Assembly: GCF_024170405.1 (NCBI RefSeq) | Contig: NZ_JALJYC010000009.1 | Location: 17,540 to 81,539, forward strand | Origin: Neisseria perflava | GTDB taxonomy: Bacteria; Pseudomonadota; Gammaproteobacteria; Burkholderiales; Neisseriaceae | Direction: 5' to 3' | DNA: 64,000 nucleotides | Shown: positions 16,596 to 24,517 of the stretch, in pieces | Numbering within the stretch: position 1 is the first letter of the stretch | How the letters are laid out: each line of letters opens with the position of its first letter | Notes under the pieces: model-generated | What the model was told of the DNA's origin: nothing | Seen by the model: the letters and a program-made list of their open reading frames with translations, nothing else | Database searches by the model: none | Translations under genes and position numbers: made by a program

Positions 16596-17786
16596 TTAAG
16601 CGATTACGTTAGAAACAACGCCAGCACCTACGGTACGGCCACCTTCACGAATCGCAAAACGCAAACCGTTTTCCATCGCAATCGGAGCAATCAGCTCTAC
16701 GGTGATTTTTACGTTCTCACCAGGCATTACCATTTCCACACCCTCAGACAAGGTAACCGCACCGGTCACGTCTGTTGTACGGAAGTAGAATTGCGGACGG
16801 TAGTTCGCGAAGAACGGAGTGTGACGACCACCCTCTTCTTTGCTCAATACGTAAACTTCTGCTTCAAATTTGGTGTGCGGAGTGATAGAACCCGGTTTAG
16901 CCAATACTTGACCGCGTTCCACTTCTTCACGTTTGGTACCGCGCAGCAGTACACCTACGTTGTCACCGGCTTGACCTTCGTCCAGCAGTTTGCGGAACAT
17001 TTCCACACCGGTACAAGTGGTTTTTTGGGTGTCTTTCAGACCAACGATTTCAATCTCGTCACCCACATGGATCACACCGCGTTCTACACGACCGGTTACT
17101 ACGGTACCACGACCAGAGATCGAGAATACGTCTTCGATCGGCAGCAGGAACGGTTTGTCAACAGCACGTTCCGGAGTTGGAATGTAGCCATCCAAAGCGT
17201 CAGCCAATGCAAAGATTGCGGTTTCGCCGATTTCAGAAGTATCACCTTCCAATGCTTTCAGGGCAGAACCTTTAACGATCGGGCAGTCGTCACCCGGGAA
17301 ATCGTAGCTGCTCAGCAGGTCGCGAATTTCCATCTCAACCAGTTCCAACAACTCTTCGTCGTCAACCATGTCGCATTTATTCATAAACACCAAAATGTAC
17401 GGTACGCCTACTTGGCGGGCCAACAGGATGTGTTCGCGGGTTTGCGGCATAGGACCGTCAGCAGCAGATACCACCAAAATTGCACCGTCCATCTGAGCGG
17501 CACCGGTAATCATATTTTTCACATAGTCGGCGTGTCCCGGGCAGTCTACGTGAGCGTAGTGGCGGGTTTCGGTTTCGTATTCTACGTGAGAAGTATTAAT
17601 GGTAATACCGCGGGCTTTTTCTTCCGGCGCATTGTCGATTTGGTCGTAGGCTTTGGCCGCACCACCGAATTTTTTAGACAAAATAGTAGTCAAAGCAGCA
17701 GTCAGAGTGGTTTTACCATGGTCAACGTGACCGATGGTGCCAACGTTTACGTGCGGTTTGCTACGTTCAAATTTTTCCTTAGCCAT
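16596..17786 (-). CDS. tuf: Elongation factor Tu, first copy
   Basis: EF-Tu (396 residues) delivers aminoacyl-tRNA to the ribosome. GTPase motifs G-H-V-D-H-G-K-T (G1), D-C-P-G-H (G3) and N-K-C-D (G4) are intact, followed by two beta-barrel domains. The protein is identical to the copy at 36660-37850; the DNA differs at very few sites, one of them next to the stop. Identity ends abruptly at the start and stop codons, which suggests gene conversion. This copy lies in the str operon after fusA. Confidence 0.99.
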   Translation of the reverse strand: MAKEKFERSKPHVNVGTIGHVDHGKTTLTAALTTILSKKFGGAAKAYDQIDNAPEEKARGITINTSHVEYETETRHYAHVDCPGHADYVKNMITGAAQMDGAILVVSAADGPMPQTREHILLARQVGVPYILVFMNKCDMVDDEELLELVEMEIRDLLSSYDFPGDDCPIVKGSALKALEGDTSEIGETAIFALADALDGYIPTPERAVDKPFLLPIEDVFSISGRGTVVTGRVERGVIHVGDEIEIVGLKDTQKTTCTGVEMFRKLLDEGQAGDNVGVLLRGTKREEVERGQVLAKPGSITPHTKFEAEVYVLSKEEGGRHTPFFANYRPQFYFRTTDVTGAVTLSEGVEMVMPGENVKITVELIAPIAMENGLRFAIREGGRTVGAGVVSNVIA

Positions 17787-17828
17787 GAGCTAATTCCTTT
17801 TCAATAAAGATCGATTAAAGAGCATTTA

Positions 17829-17865
17829 AGGCCGTCTGAAACATGTTCAGATTTTCAGACGGCCT
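17829..17865. terminator. Uptake-sequence inverted pair between fusA and tuf
   Basis: Two AG-type uptake sequences face each other with about ten bases between the arms, forming a strong hairpin with a T-rich flank. It may partly terminate or attenuate fusA-tuf read-through. A separate tuf promoter was not identified. Confidence 0.75.
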
Positions 17866-17878
17866 ATTGGTTTACTGA

Positions 17879-19984
17879 TTAGCCTTTGCGGGCTTCAGTT
17901 ACAGCAGCGGCAACGTTCGCAGGAGCTTCAGCGTATTTTTTGAATTCCATTGAGTAAGTTGCGCGGCCTTGAGTGGCAGAGCGCAGGTCGGTAGAGTAAC
18001 CGAACATTTCAGCCAACGGTACTTCGGCGCGTACTTTTTTACCGCCGATACCATCGTCATCCATACCCAGTACGATACCGCGACGACGGTTCAAGTCGCC
18101 CATCACGTCGCCCATGTACTCTTCCGGAGTTTCCACTTCAACAGCCATAATCGGCTCAAGCAACGCAGGAGAAGCCTTGCGCATACCTTCTTTAAAGGCT
18201 TGAGAAGCAGCCAATTCAAACGCCAGTTGTGAAGAGTCTACATCATGCGAGGAACCGAATACCAAACGTACGCGGACATCTACTACCGGGAAGCCGGCAA
18301 CCACACCGTTCGGCAGGGTGTCACGGATACCTTTGTCCACAGACGGGATAAATTCACGCGGAATCACGCCGCCTTTAATTTCGTCGATGAACTCGTAGCC
18401 TTCGCCACCCGGTTCCATCGGTTCCATTTTGATGACAACGTGACCGTATTGGCCTTTACCACCGGACTGTTTGGCGTGTTTGTATTCAGACTCGACTTCT
18501 TTGCGGATGGTTTCGCGGTAAGCCACTTGCGGCGCACCAATGTTAGCATCCACACCGAATTCGCGTTTCATACGGTCAACAATAATTTCCAAGTGCAGCT
18601 CGCCCATACCTGAAATAATGGTTTGACCGGATTCTTCGTCAGTACGCACGCGGAAAGACGGGTCTTCTTTAGCCAGACGATTCAGGGCGATACCCATTTT
18701 CTCTTGGTCGGCTTTGGTTTTCGGCTCAACGGCAACGTGAATTACCGGCTCAGGGAATTCCATGCGCTCCAAGATGATTTGTGCATTCTCGGCACACAGG
18801 GTTTCACCGGTTGCCACGTCTTTCAGACCGATGGCAGCGGCGATATCGCCAGCACGTACTTCTTCGATTTCGTCACGGTCGTTAGCAGTCATTTGCACCA
18901 AACGACCAATACGTTCGCGCGAACCTTTAACGGAGTTGATCACAGTATCACCTGATTTCAACACACCTGAGTACACACGGATAAAGGTCAAGTTACCTAC
19001 GTATTTGTCGTTCATCATTTTGAACGCCAAAGCAGCAAACGGTGCATCATCACTGGCTTCGCGGCTATCCGGTTCTTCAGTACCCGGTTTTACACCTTGT
19101 ACCGGCGGAATATCGGTCGGCGCAGGTAACAATTCGATTACCGCATCCAACATACGTTGTACACCTTTGTTTTTAAAGGCAGAGCCACACAACATCGGTT
19201 GAATTTCACCAGCCAAAGTACGTTGACGCAAAGCACCGATAATTTCTTCCTCAGTCAGCTCTTCGCCGCCCAAGTATTTGTCCATCAGCTCTTCGTTGGC
19301 TTCTGCAGCGGCTTCAATCATGTTTTGACGCCATTCTTCAGCGGTATCAACCAAGTCAGCCGGAATATCACCATATTCGAAAGTTACACCTTTGTCGGCT
19401 TCATTCCAAATAATGGCTTTCATTTTCAGCAGATCAACCACGCCTTCGAAGTTGTCTTCCGCACCCACCGGAATCACGATCGGTACAGGGTTGGCGCGCA
19501 AACGGGTTTTCATTTGCTCGACCACGCGGAAGAAGTTAGCACCTTGACGGTCCATTTTATTTACAAATGCCAAGCGCGGAACTTGATATTTGTTGGCCTG
19601 ACGCCATACAGTTTCAGACTGAGGTTGTACACCACCCACTGCGCAGTAAACCATTACCGCACCATCCAACACACGCATAGAACGCTCTACCTCTACGGTA
19701 AAGTCAACGTGTCCCGGTGTATCGATGATGTTGAAGCGGTGCAGCGGGAATTGTTTCGCCATACCTGCCCAGTAAGAAGTTACCGCAGCAGAAGTAATGG
19801 TAATACCGCGCTCTTGTTCTTGCTCCATCCAGTCGGTAGTGGCAGCACCGTCATGCACTTCACCCAGTTTATGAGTCAGGCCGGTGTAGAACAAAATACG
19901 TTCGGTTGTGGTGGTTTTACCCGCGTCAATGTGGGCAGAAATACCGATATTGCGGTACAGGCCGATAGGGGTCTTACGAGCCAT
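17879..19984 (-). CDS. fusA: Elongation factor G
   Basis: EF-G (701 residues) is the translocation GTPase, also used in ribosome recycling with RRF. The G1 motif A-H-I-D-A-G-K-T lies near residue 17, D-T-P-G-H near residue 88 and N-K-M-D near residue 142. The five-domain architecture and length are normal. It sits in the str operon, 18 bases after rpsG, with a hairpin before tuf. Confidence 0.99.
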   Translation of the reverse strand: MARKTPIGLYRNIGISAHIDAGKTTTTERILFYTGLTHKLGEVHDGAATTDWMEQEQERGITITSAAVTSYWAGMAKQFPLHRFNIIDTPGHVDFTVEVERSMRVLDGAVMVYCAVGGVQPQSETVWRQANKYQVPRLAFVNKMDRQGANFFRVVEQMKTRLRANPVPIVIPVGAEDNFEGVVDLLKMKAIIWNEADKGVTFEYGDIPADLVDTAEEWRQNMIEAAAEANEELMDKYLGGEELTEEEIIGALRQRTLAGEIQPMLCGSAFKNKGVQRMLDAVIELLPAPTDIPPVQGVKPGTEEPDSREASDDAPFAALAFKMMNDKYVGNLTFIRVYSGVLKSGDTVINSVKGSRERIGRLVQMTANDRDEIEEVRAGDIAAAIGLKDVATGETLCAENAQIILERMEFPEPVIHVAVEPKTKADQEKMGIALNRLAKEDPSFRVRTDEESGQTIISGMGELHLEIIVDRMKREFGVDANIGAPQVAYRETIRKEVESEYKHAKQSGGKGQYGHVVIKMEPMEPGGEGYEFIDEIKGGVIPREFIPSVDKGIRDTLPNGVVAGFPVVDVRVRLVFGSSHDVDSSQLAFELAASQAFKEGMRKASPALLEPIMAVEVETPEEYMGDVMGDLNRRRGIVLGMDDDGIGGKKVRAEVPLAEMFGYSTDLRSATQGRATYSMEFKKYAEAPANVAAAVTEARKG

Positions 19985-20002
19985 TTTAATAGCCTTTCAA
20001 AA

Positions 20003-20473
20003 TTAGAAACGGAAGTGAGAGAACGCTTTGTTCGCTTCAGCCATACGGTGTACTTCTTCACGTTTTTTCAACGCACCGCCGCGGCCTTCGGAAGCATCAA
20101 TCAACTCGCCTGCCAAGCGCAGATCCATTGATTTCTCACCGCGTTTGCGGGCGGCATCGCGCACCCAGCGCATTGCCAGAGCCAAGCGGCGTGAAGGACG
20201 AACCTCAACAGGAACTTGGTAGTTTGCACCACCCACACGGCGGCTTTTCACTTCCACGATAGGTTTGGCATTGGCAATGGCTTCGTTGAACACTTCGATG
20301 GCGACTTTGCCGGTTTTTTTCTCGATTTGCGCCAAAGCACCGTAAACGATGCGCTCGGCAACCGATTTTTTACCGTCGATCATCAACACGTTCATGAATT
20401 TGGTCAGCTCAACGCTACCGAATTTCGGATCCGGCAATATGTCGCGCTTGGGGACTTCTCTACGTCGTGGCAT
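20003..20473 (-). CDS. rpsG: 30S ribosomal protein S7
   Basis: S7 (156 residues) is given the ATG at 20473, starting MPRRREVPKRDILPDPKFGS; the longer frame adds 17 non-conserved residues and no better ribosome site. S7 nucleates assembly of the 30S head and lies at the E site. Conserved W-V-R-D-A-A-R-K-R-G is present. It lies between rpsL and fusA in the str order. Confidence 0.98.
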   Translation of the reverse strand: MPRRREVPKRDILPDPKFGSVELTKFMNVLMIDGKKSVAERIVYGALAQIEKKTGKVAIEVFNEAIANAKPIVEVKSRRVGGANYQVPVEVRPSRRLALAMRWVRDAARKRGEKSMDLRLAGELIDASEGRGGALKKREEVHRMAEANKAFSHFRF

Positions 20474-20588
20474 TTTAATTTCCTTTAATCTATTCAGTCG
20501 GGAATCATTCCCATGAATATCCATCGGATATTCACTTACTCGGCCGTTTCACACTAGGCGGCCGACGTGCCTATCAAAGCCCCAATAA

Positions 20589-20960
20589 TTATTTAGGACG
20601 TTTCGCACCGTATTTGGAACGGGCTTGTTTACGGTCTTTAACACCGGCGGTATCCAAAGAACCGCGTACAGTGTGGTAACGCACACCCGGCAAGTCTTTT
20701 ACACGACCGCCGCGAATCAGCACCACGCTGTGCTCTTGCAGGTTGTGGCCTTCACCACCGATGTAAGAAATCACCTCGAAACCGTTGGTCAGGCGCACCT
20801 TACATACTTTACGCAATGCAGAGTTCGGTTTTTTCGGAGTAGTGGTGTACACACGGGTGCACACGCCGCGTTTTTGCGGGCAGGCTTCCAGTGCGGGCAC
20901 TTTGTTGACGTACACAGGCTTTTGACGGCCTTTGCGTACCAATTGGTTAATAGTAGGCAT
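20589..20960 (-). CDS. rpsL: 30S ribosomal protein S12
   Basis: S12 (123 residues) monitors decoding at the A site. The two loops where streptomycin-resistance changes arise, T-P-K-K-P-N-S-A-L-R-K and G-G-R-V-K-D-L-P-G-V, have wild-type lysines. It is the first gene of the str operon, 56 bases from the -10 element of a strong promoter at 21016-21045. The spacer to rpsG is 115 bases, long for this operon. Confidence 0.98.
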   Translation of the reverse strand: MPTINQLVRKGRQKPVYVNKVPALEACPQKRGVCTRVYTTTPKKPNSALRKVCKVRLTNGFEVISYIGGEGHNLQEHSVVLIRGGRVKDLPGVRYHTVRGSLDTAGVKDRKQARSKYGAKRPK

Positions 20961-21015
20961 ATTTTCTCGTCCTGTTGAGTGAAATACTTACCGACACCAT
21001 GTCGGCAAGAGCGGA

Positions 21016-21045
21016 ATTATAGTTTTCCGGCAAGGGTTTAGTCAA
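21016..21045 (-). promoter_or_regulatory. Promoter of the str operon (rpsL)
   Basis: On the minus strand TTGACT and a perfect TATAAT are 18 bases apart. The -10 element lies 56 bases before the rpsL start, the expected position. The promoter lies on the rpsL side of the restriction-modification gene, so rpsL does not depend on read-through from it. Confidence 0.88.
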
Positions 21046-21100
21046 GGCATTAGCGGCTAAACTTTTTATTTTGCAACATTTTTACACCCAGATTCAGGCC

Positions 21101-21159
21101 AAGGCCGTCTGAAAAACAGAATAACACGGGCGTATTACCGCAAATTTTCAGACGGCCTT
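21101..21159. repeat. Uptake-sequence inverted pair downstream of the R-M gene
   Basis: Two perfect AAGGCCGTCTGAAAA copies in inverted orientation are separated by about 29 bases. With the pair at 21221-21254 they lie in the 335-base non-coding gap between rpsL and the restriction-modification gene. Apart from these and the rpsL promoter I see nothing else in the gap. Confidence 0.85.
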
Positions 21160-21220
21160 GCTGTTTTACCACAAGAAAACGGCATTCAACGGACTGCAGC
21201 CGTAGTGTGTACCGCAGCAA

Positions 21221-21254
21221 TACCGTCTGAATATGCGGGATGTTCAGACGGCAT
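21221..21254. terminator. Uptake-sequence hairpin after the R-M gene
   Basis: An ATGCCGTCTGAA on the minus strand faces a one-mismatch copy (ATACCGTCTGAA) on the plus strand ten bases away. It begins 42 bases past the stop of the minus-strand R-M gene and probably serves as its terminator. Confidence 0.65.
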
Positions 21255-21295
21255 GTTGGCTTTGGCGCAAAATTCAGGCGGGCGGCCGCTCCGCC

Positions 21296-24200
21296 CTATG
21301 CTTCAATCAGACGGATTTCCTCGTCGGTCAGGCCGTAAAGGGCGTAGACCATGCGGTCGGTGGCGGCTTCAGCGGCTGTAATCTCTGACTGCACCGCCCG
21401 TACCGCCTCTTGTTCGTCTTCAAACACAGTTTCCCATTCCAATTCGGCTTTCAGGCCGAAATCTTCAGGGCGTTTGGCTTTTTTAAGCGCTTTTTTCAAT
21501 TCGGCGGCAAAAGCGGCATAATCGGACTCGTGCCAGCTTTGCAGACGGCCGCTCAGGGTATCGAGCTTGAAACGCCGCTGTATCAGGCGTTGGAAACGGG
21601 TTATTGTGTCATACAATTGGCGATTTAAACCCAACAAATTATCTGCTAATCCTTTTAGCTGTTCTAAGTTCTTCGGTATAGGGATATTCCGTAAGTCTTT
21701 AACCAAGATTTTGGGAATAGAGGTTTCAGCATTTGCCTTTGAATGCGCTTTAATGTGATACCACGTTATCAGCCTCGAATTTAAAATTACCGACAACTCC
21801 TTCAAATTTTTTGAACTTAAATCCTTATTAATAATGTTTAAAATTGAAGGCGTATTATAAAATTCCTCTTCCGTATAAACAGATTTAATTTTATAAAAAT
21901 CACCCCGAGTAATTTCCATAACCAATACTCGCGGGCTGGTGAAGTATTTTTTCTCACGCGGAGCAGCAAGCCAGTCTCCATAGCTCACCCATAAATTTCC
22001 ATTCCATTCGATGAAGTATCTTGAAATATCGACGCCCTTTAATTCCTTCTTATAAGTTTCATCTTTTTTGTAATCTGCGTGCCAAATCCGGTTTTTGATT
22101 GTTTCTTCAGAATGCCCACGATATTTATCATAAGGGATAAGACCTTGAGAGACATCAAACTGTTCGGACAAAACGGGAAACGACCTTAGCTTGTCAACAA
22201 GTTGAACATCATTATCTGAAAGGTACATATTTATCAAATAATCAGCATTTTTTGAAATTGTTTCATATCTGATAATGGATTCATTACTGATAATTTCTGT
22301 TCCATTTGCTGAACCCAGATGAATAATTTTCTTTGGAGAGCATTTGTTAATTTTTATGATAATTGTATCCAAATCAGCATCAGTAAATACCTTTTGCGGT
22401 AAATTAATGATTGATTCAAAGTCATAATTTAAAAGAAACTGTCTGAGCTTAAAATGTTGTTCGATAGTCAAACAAGTATATGGCACAATCAAACCAACCG
22501 AACCATTTTGCTTAACCAAATCCATTGATTTTTCAATAAAAATTGAATAACTATCTAATTTATATGCAGGGGTCTCATAATTCTCTAAATAAAATTTCTG
22601 CTCTTGCTTCTGAATCTTTGCCCCATACGGCGGATTGCCGATAATGACATCAAAGCCTTGTTTTGATGCGGTATTTCCCGATTTATCGGGGGGGGATAAT
22701 TGCTTGAATACATTAGGGAATTCTTTCTCCCAATCAAAGGCGGCCTCGCCTGCGATTGCAGGGTCGCTGATGAGGCTATTGCCGCATTTGATGTTGCTGC
22801 TTAAGCTGGACAGTTTGCGGTGGGGCTGGGCGGTGCGCAGCCACAATGACAGCTTGGCGATTTCCACGCTTTCTTCGTTGATGTCTACGCCGTAGAGATT
22901 GCGCTCGAGAATGCTGTTTTCGATGTTTTGGTACACCAACTCGCCGCCGCCGAGTCGGGCGGAAAGTTCGTCGATATAGCGGTGTTCGGCAATCAGGAAA
23001 TTGAGGGCTTCGTTGAGGAAAGCACCGCTGCCGCAGGCGGGGTCGCAGATGGTGAGCTGCAACAGCCAGTCGCGGTAGGTTTCGAGGGTTTTCAGACGGC
23101 CTTCGAGAATGGGGCGGTTTTTGGCGGTGGGTTTGGTGTAGGCGTAATCTTCATCATCAATCGCCAGCTCGGTTTTCTTGGCACGGCAAAGTGCGCCGAC
23201 GGTCTGGTCTACGATGTATCGGGTGATATAGCGCGGGGTATAAAACACGCCGTCTTTTTTGCGCTTGCTTTGCTTTTTGTCGATGGTTTCGCCGTTGATA
23301 CGGGCTTTGATTTCGTCGATTTCGTTTAATGAGTTTTCAAAGATATGGCCGAGGATGTTGACGTCGACATCGCTGTTGAAGTCATATTCGGCCAAACGCG
23401 TCAGATGGGCAAGCAATACGCTGTCGCTGATGATAAGACTGTCGAGCAGCGCGTCGGGCTTGAACAGGCCGCCGTTGTAGGCGAAGATTTCGCCGCGCTT
23501 GGCCTGATGGCCGGTATTCAGATGGTTGAAATACTGCTTGATTTTTTCATACAGGGGTTTGTCTTCGTCCAGCTCTTTGAGCTGCTGCCATTGGCCGATA
23601 ATGGTGTTGATTTCGTTGGCAGGCAGCAGGTGGCGGTCTTCGGCGAAGAGGATAAACAGGAAGCGGTCGAGCAGCTTTTGCGATTTTTTGAAGAGTTCGA
23701 GTTCGCCGTATTGGGGGTTGTTGGCCACCATATCGGCAAACAGTTCGCGCTTGAAGGCGGAGTAGTCGCGGTAGAGCCGGGCGGTAATGGCCTCTTCGCG
23801 GGACACGGTTTCGCTTTTGAGACGCGCGGGCAGACCGCTTTCCAAATTATGCCGTTGCAGGCACAGCCACAGCAGGCCGAATTGCGCTTCGGTCAGGGCA
23901 AACAAATCCCATTCGAGGTATTCGACGGCGTTGTCGATATAAAAGCGCAATTTTTGAAAATTGGACACAACCACGTAGCGGCAACCGCTTTGGTTGTTTT
24001 TATAGCCGAAGGCTTGAGCCTGGATTTTGTCGAGGGCGGTGGTATCGGTGCCTTTGAGCTCGATGACGGCGATAACTTTTCCGCCGTGATGGACGGCGGC
24101 ATCGGCTTTTTTGCCGTCGGTTTGGTTTTTCTGCTCGGTAATCAGGTTCCAATCGGGCTCGGGATTGATGGTATGCCCCAATACGGCGACAAACAGGTCG

Positions 24201-24364
24201 CGCAAAAAGCCTTCCTGATATTGCTCTTCTTTGGAGTTTCTGATGTTTTGCTGTTTGGCGGCATCATGGAAGATGGCTTGGAAGATCGCCCACTGGCGGC
24301 GGATGACTGCGGCATCCTGCTGCTTGAGGTATTGGCTGACAACGGTTTGCTGGAAGAATGACAT
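21296..24364 (-). CDS. Type IIG-like restriction-modification enzyme (nuclease-methylase-specificity fusion)
   Basis: This 1022-residue protein appears to be a one-chain restriction and N6-adenine methylation enzyme. An N-terminal nuclease candidate has D88 and the E102-L-K104 motif. A helical linker leads to the methylase core: G-V-F-Y-T-P (372-377), the SAM motif DPACGSGAF (441-449) and catalytic NPPYG (577-581). The rest is a putative DNA-recognition region plus a helical end. Residues about 585-905 (nt 21650-22610) are much richer in A+T than the flanks, suggesting replacement of the specificity segment. Eight consecutive C (22688-22695 as G) encode S-P-P at residues 557-559 and are a candidate phase switch, now in frame. 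It interrupts the usual rpoC-rpsL junction. Its recognition site is unknown. Confidence 0.88.
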   Translation of the reverse strand: MSFFQQTVVSQYLKQQDAAVIRRQWAIFQAIFHDAAKQQNIRNSKEEQYQEGFLRDLFVAVLGHTINPEPDWNLITEQKNQTDGKKADAAVHHGGKVIAVIELKGTDTTALDKIQAQAFGYKNNQSGCRYVVVSNFQKLRFYIDNAVEYLEWDLFALTEAQFGLLWLCLQRHNLESGLPARLKSETVSREEAITARLYRDYSAFKRELFADMVANNPQYGELELFKKSQKLLDRFLFILFAEDRHLLPANEINTIIGQWQQLKELDEDKPLYEKIKQYFNHLNTGHQAKRGEIFAYNGGLFKPDALLDSLIISDSVLLAHLTRLAEYDFNSDVDVNILGHIFENSLNEIDEIKARINGETIDKKQSKRKKDGVFYTPRYITRYIVDQTVGALCRAKKTELAIDDEDYAYTKPTAKNRPILEGRLKTLETYRDWLLQLTICDPACGSGAFLNEALNFLIAEHRYIDELSARLGGGELVYQNIENSILERNLYGVDINEESVEIAKLSLWLRTAQPHRKLSSLSSNIKCGNSLISDPAIAGEAAFDWEKEFPNVFKQLSPPDKSGNTASKQGFDVIIGNPPYGAKIQKQEQKFYLENYETPAYKLDSYSIFIEKSMDLVKQNGSVGLIVPYTCLTIEQHFKLRQFLLNYDFESIINLPQKVFTDADLDTIIIKINKCSPKKIIHLGSANGTEIISNESIIRYETISKNADYLINMYLSDNDVQLVDKLRSFPVLSEQFDVSQGLIPYDKYRGHSEETIKNRIWHADYKKDETYKKELKGVDISRYFIEWNGNLWVSYGDWLAAPREKKYFTSPRVLVMEITRGDFYKIKSVYTEEEFYNTPSILNIINKDLSSKNLKELSVILNSRLITWYHIKAHSKANAETSIPKILVKDLRNIPIPKNLEQLKGLADNLLGLNRQLYDTITRFQRLIQRRFKLDTLSGRLQSWHESDYAAFAAELKKALKKAKRPEDFGLKAELEWETVFEDEQEAVRAVQSEITAAEAATDRMVYALYGLTDEEIRLIEA
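22688..22695 (-). repeat. Eight-cytosine tract, candidate phase-variation switch
   Basis: The coding strand holds eight consecutive C between the SAM-binding motif and the NPPY motif of the R-M gene. Gain of one C puts a TAA directly after the tract. Loss of one C leads to a stop about 30 codons on. Either change removes the catalytic NPPY motif from the reading frame. Confidence 0.75.
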
Positions 24365-24414
24365 GTTTCGTTTCCCGATGTAGGTGTTTGGCGGTATTGT
24401 AGCAAAAGCAGAAT

Positions 24415-24451
24415 ATGCCGTCTGAAAACATTGGTCTTTTTCAGACGACCT
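24415..24451. repeat. Mixed uptake-sequence inverted pair
   Basis: An ATGCCGTCTGAA on the plus strand faces an AGGTCGTCTGAA on the minus strand. The pair lies between the rpoC terminator and the R-M start, so the R-M gene is bracketed by uptake-sequence pairs on both sides. Confidence 0.8.
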
Positions 24452-24464
24452 GAATCATATACAA

Positions 24465-24494
24465 AAACGCCGTACCTTTTCAGGTACGGCGTTT
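24465..24494 (-). terminator. Terminator of the rpoBC operon
   Basis: A perfect 12-bp stem (24465-24476 with 24483-24494) with a six-base loop is followed on the minus strand by a run of T. It lies 24 bases past the rpoC stop. Confidence 0.9.
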
Positions 24495-24517
24495 GCTTGG
24501 CAGACAACGCTACAAGA

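Noticed and set aside
16791..17807. Long plus-strand frame over tuf, with a twin over the second tuf (36345-37868)
   Set aside because: Both are antisense shadows of the identical tuf genes; their similarity follows from the duplication and is not evidence for a gene.
21296..24364. Reading of the R-M protein as a BREX PglX methylase
   Set aside because: It has an N-terminal E-L-K nuclease-type motif and stands alone, without other BREX genes. A IIG-like restriction enzyme fits better.
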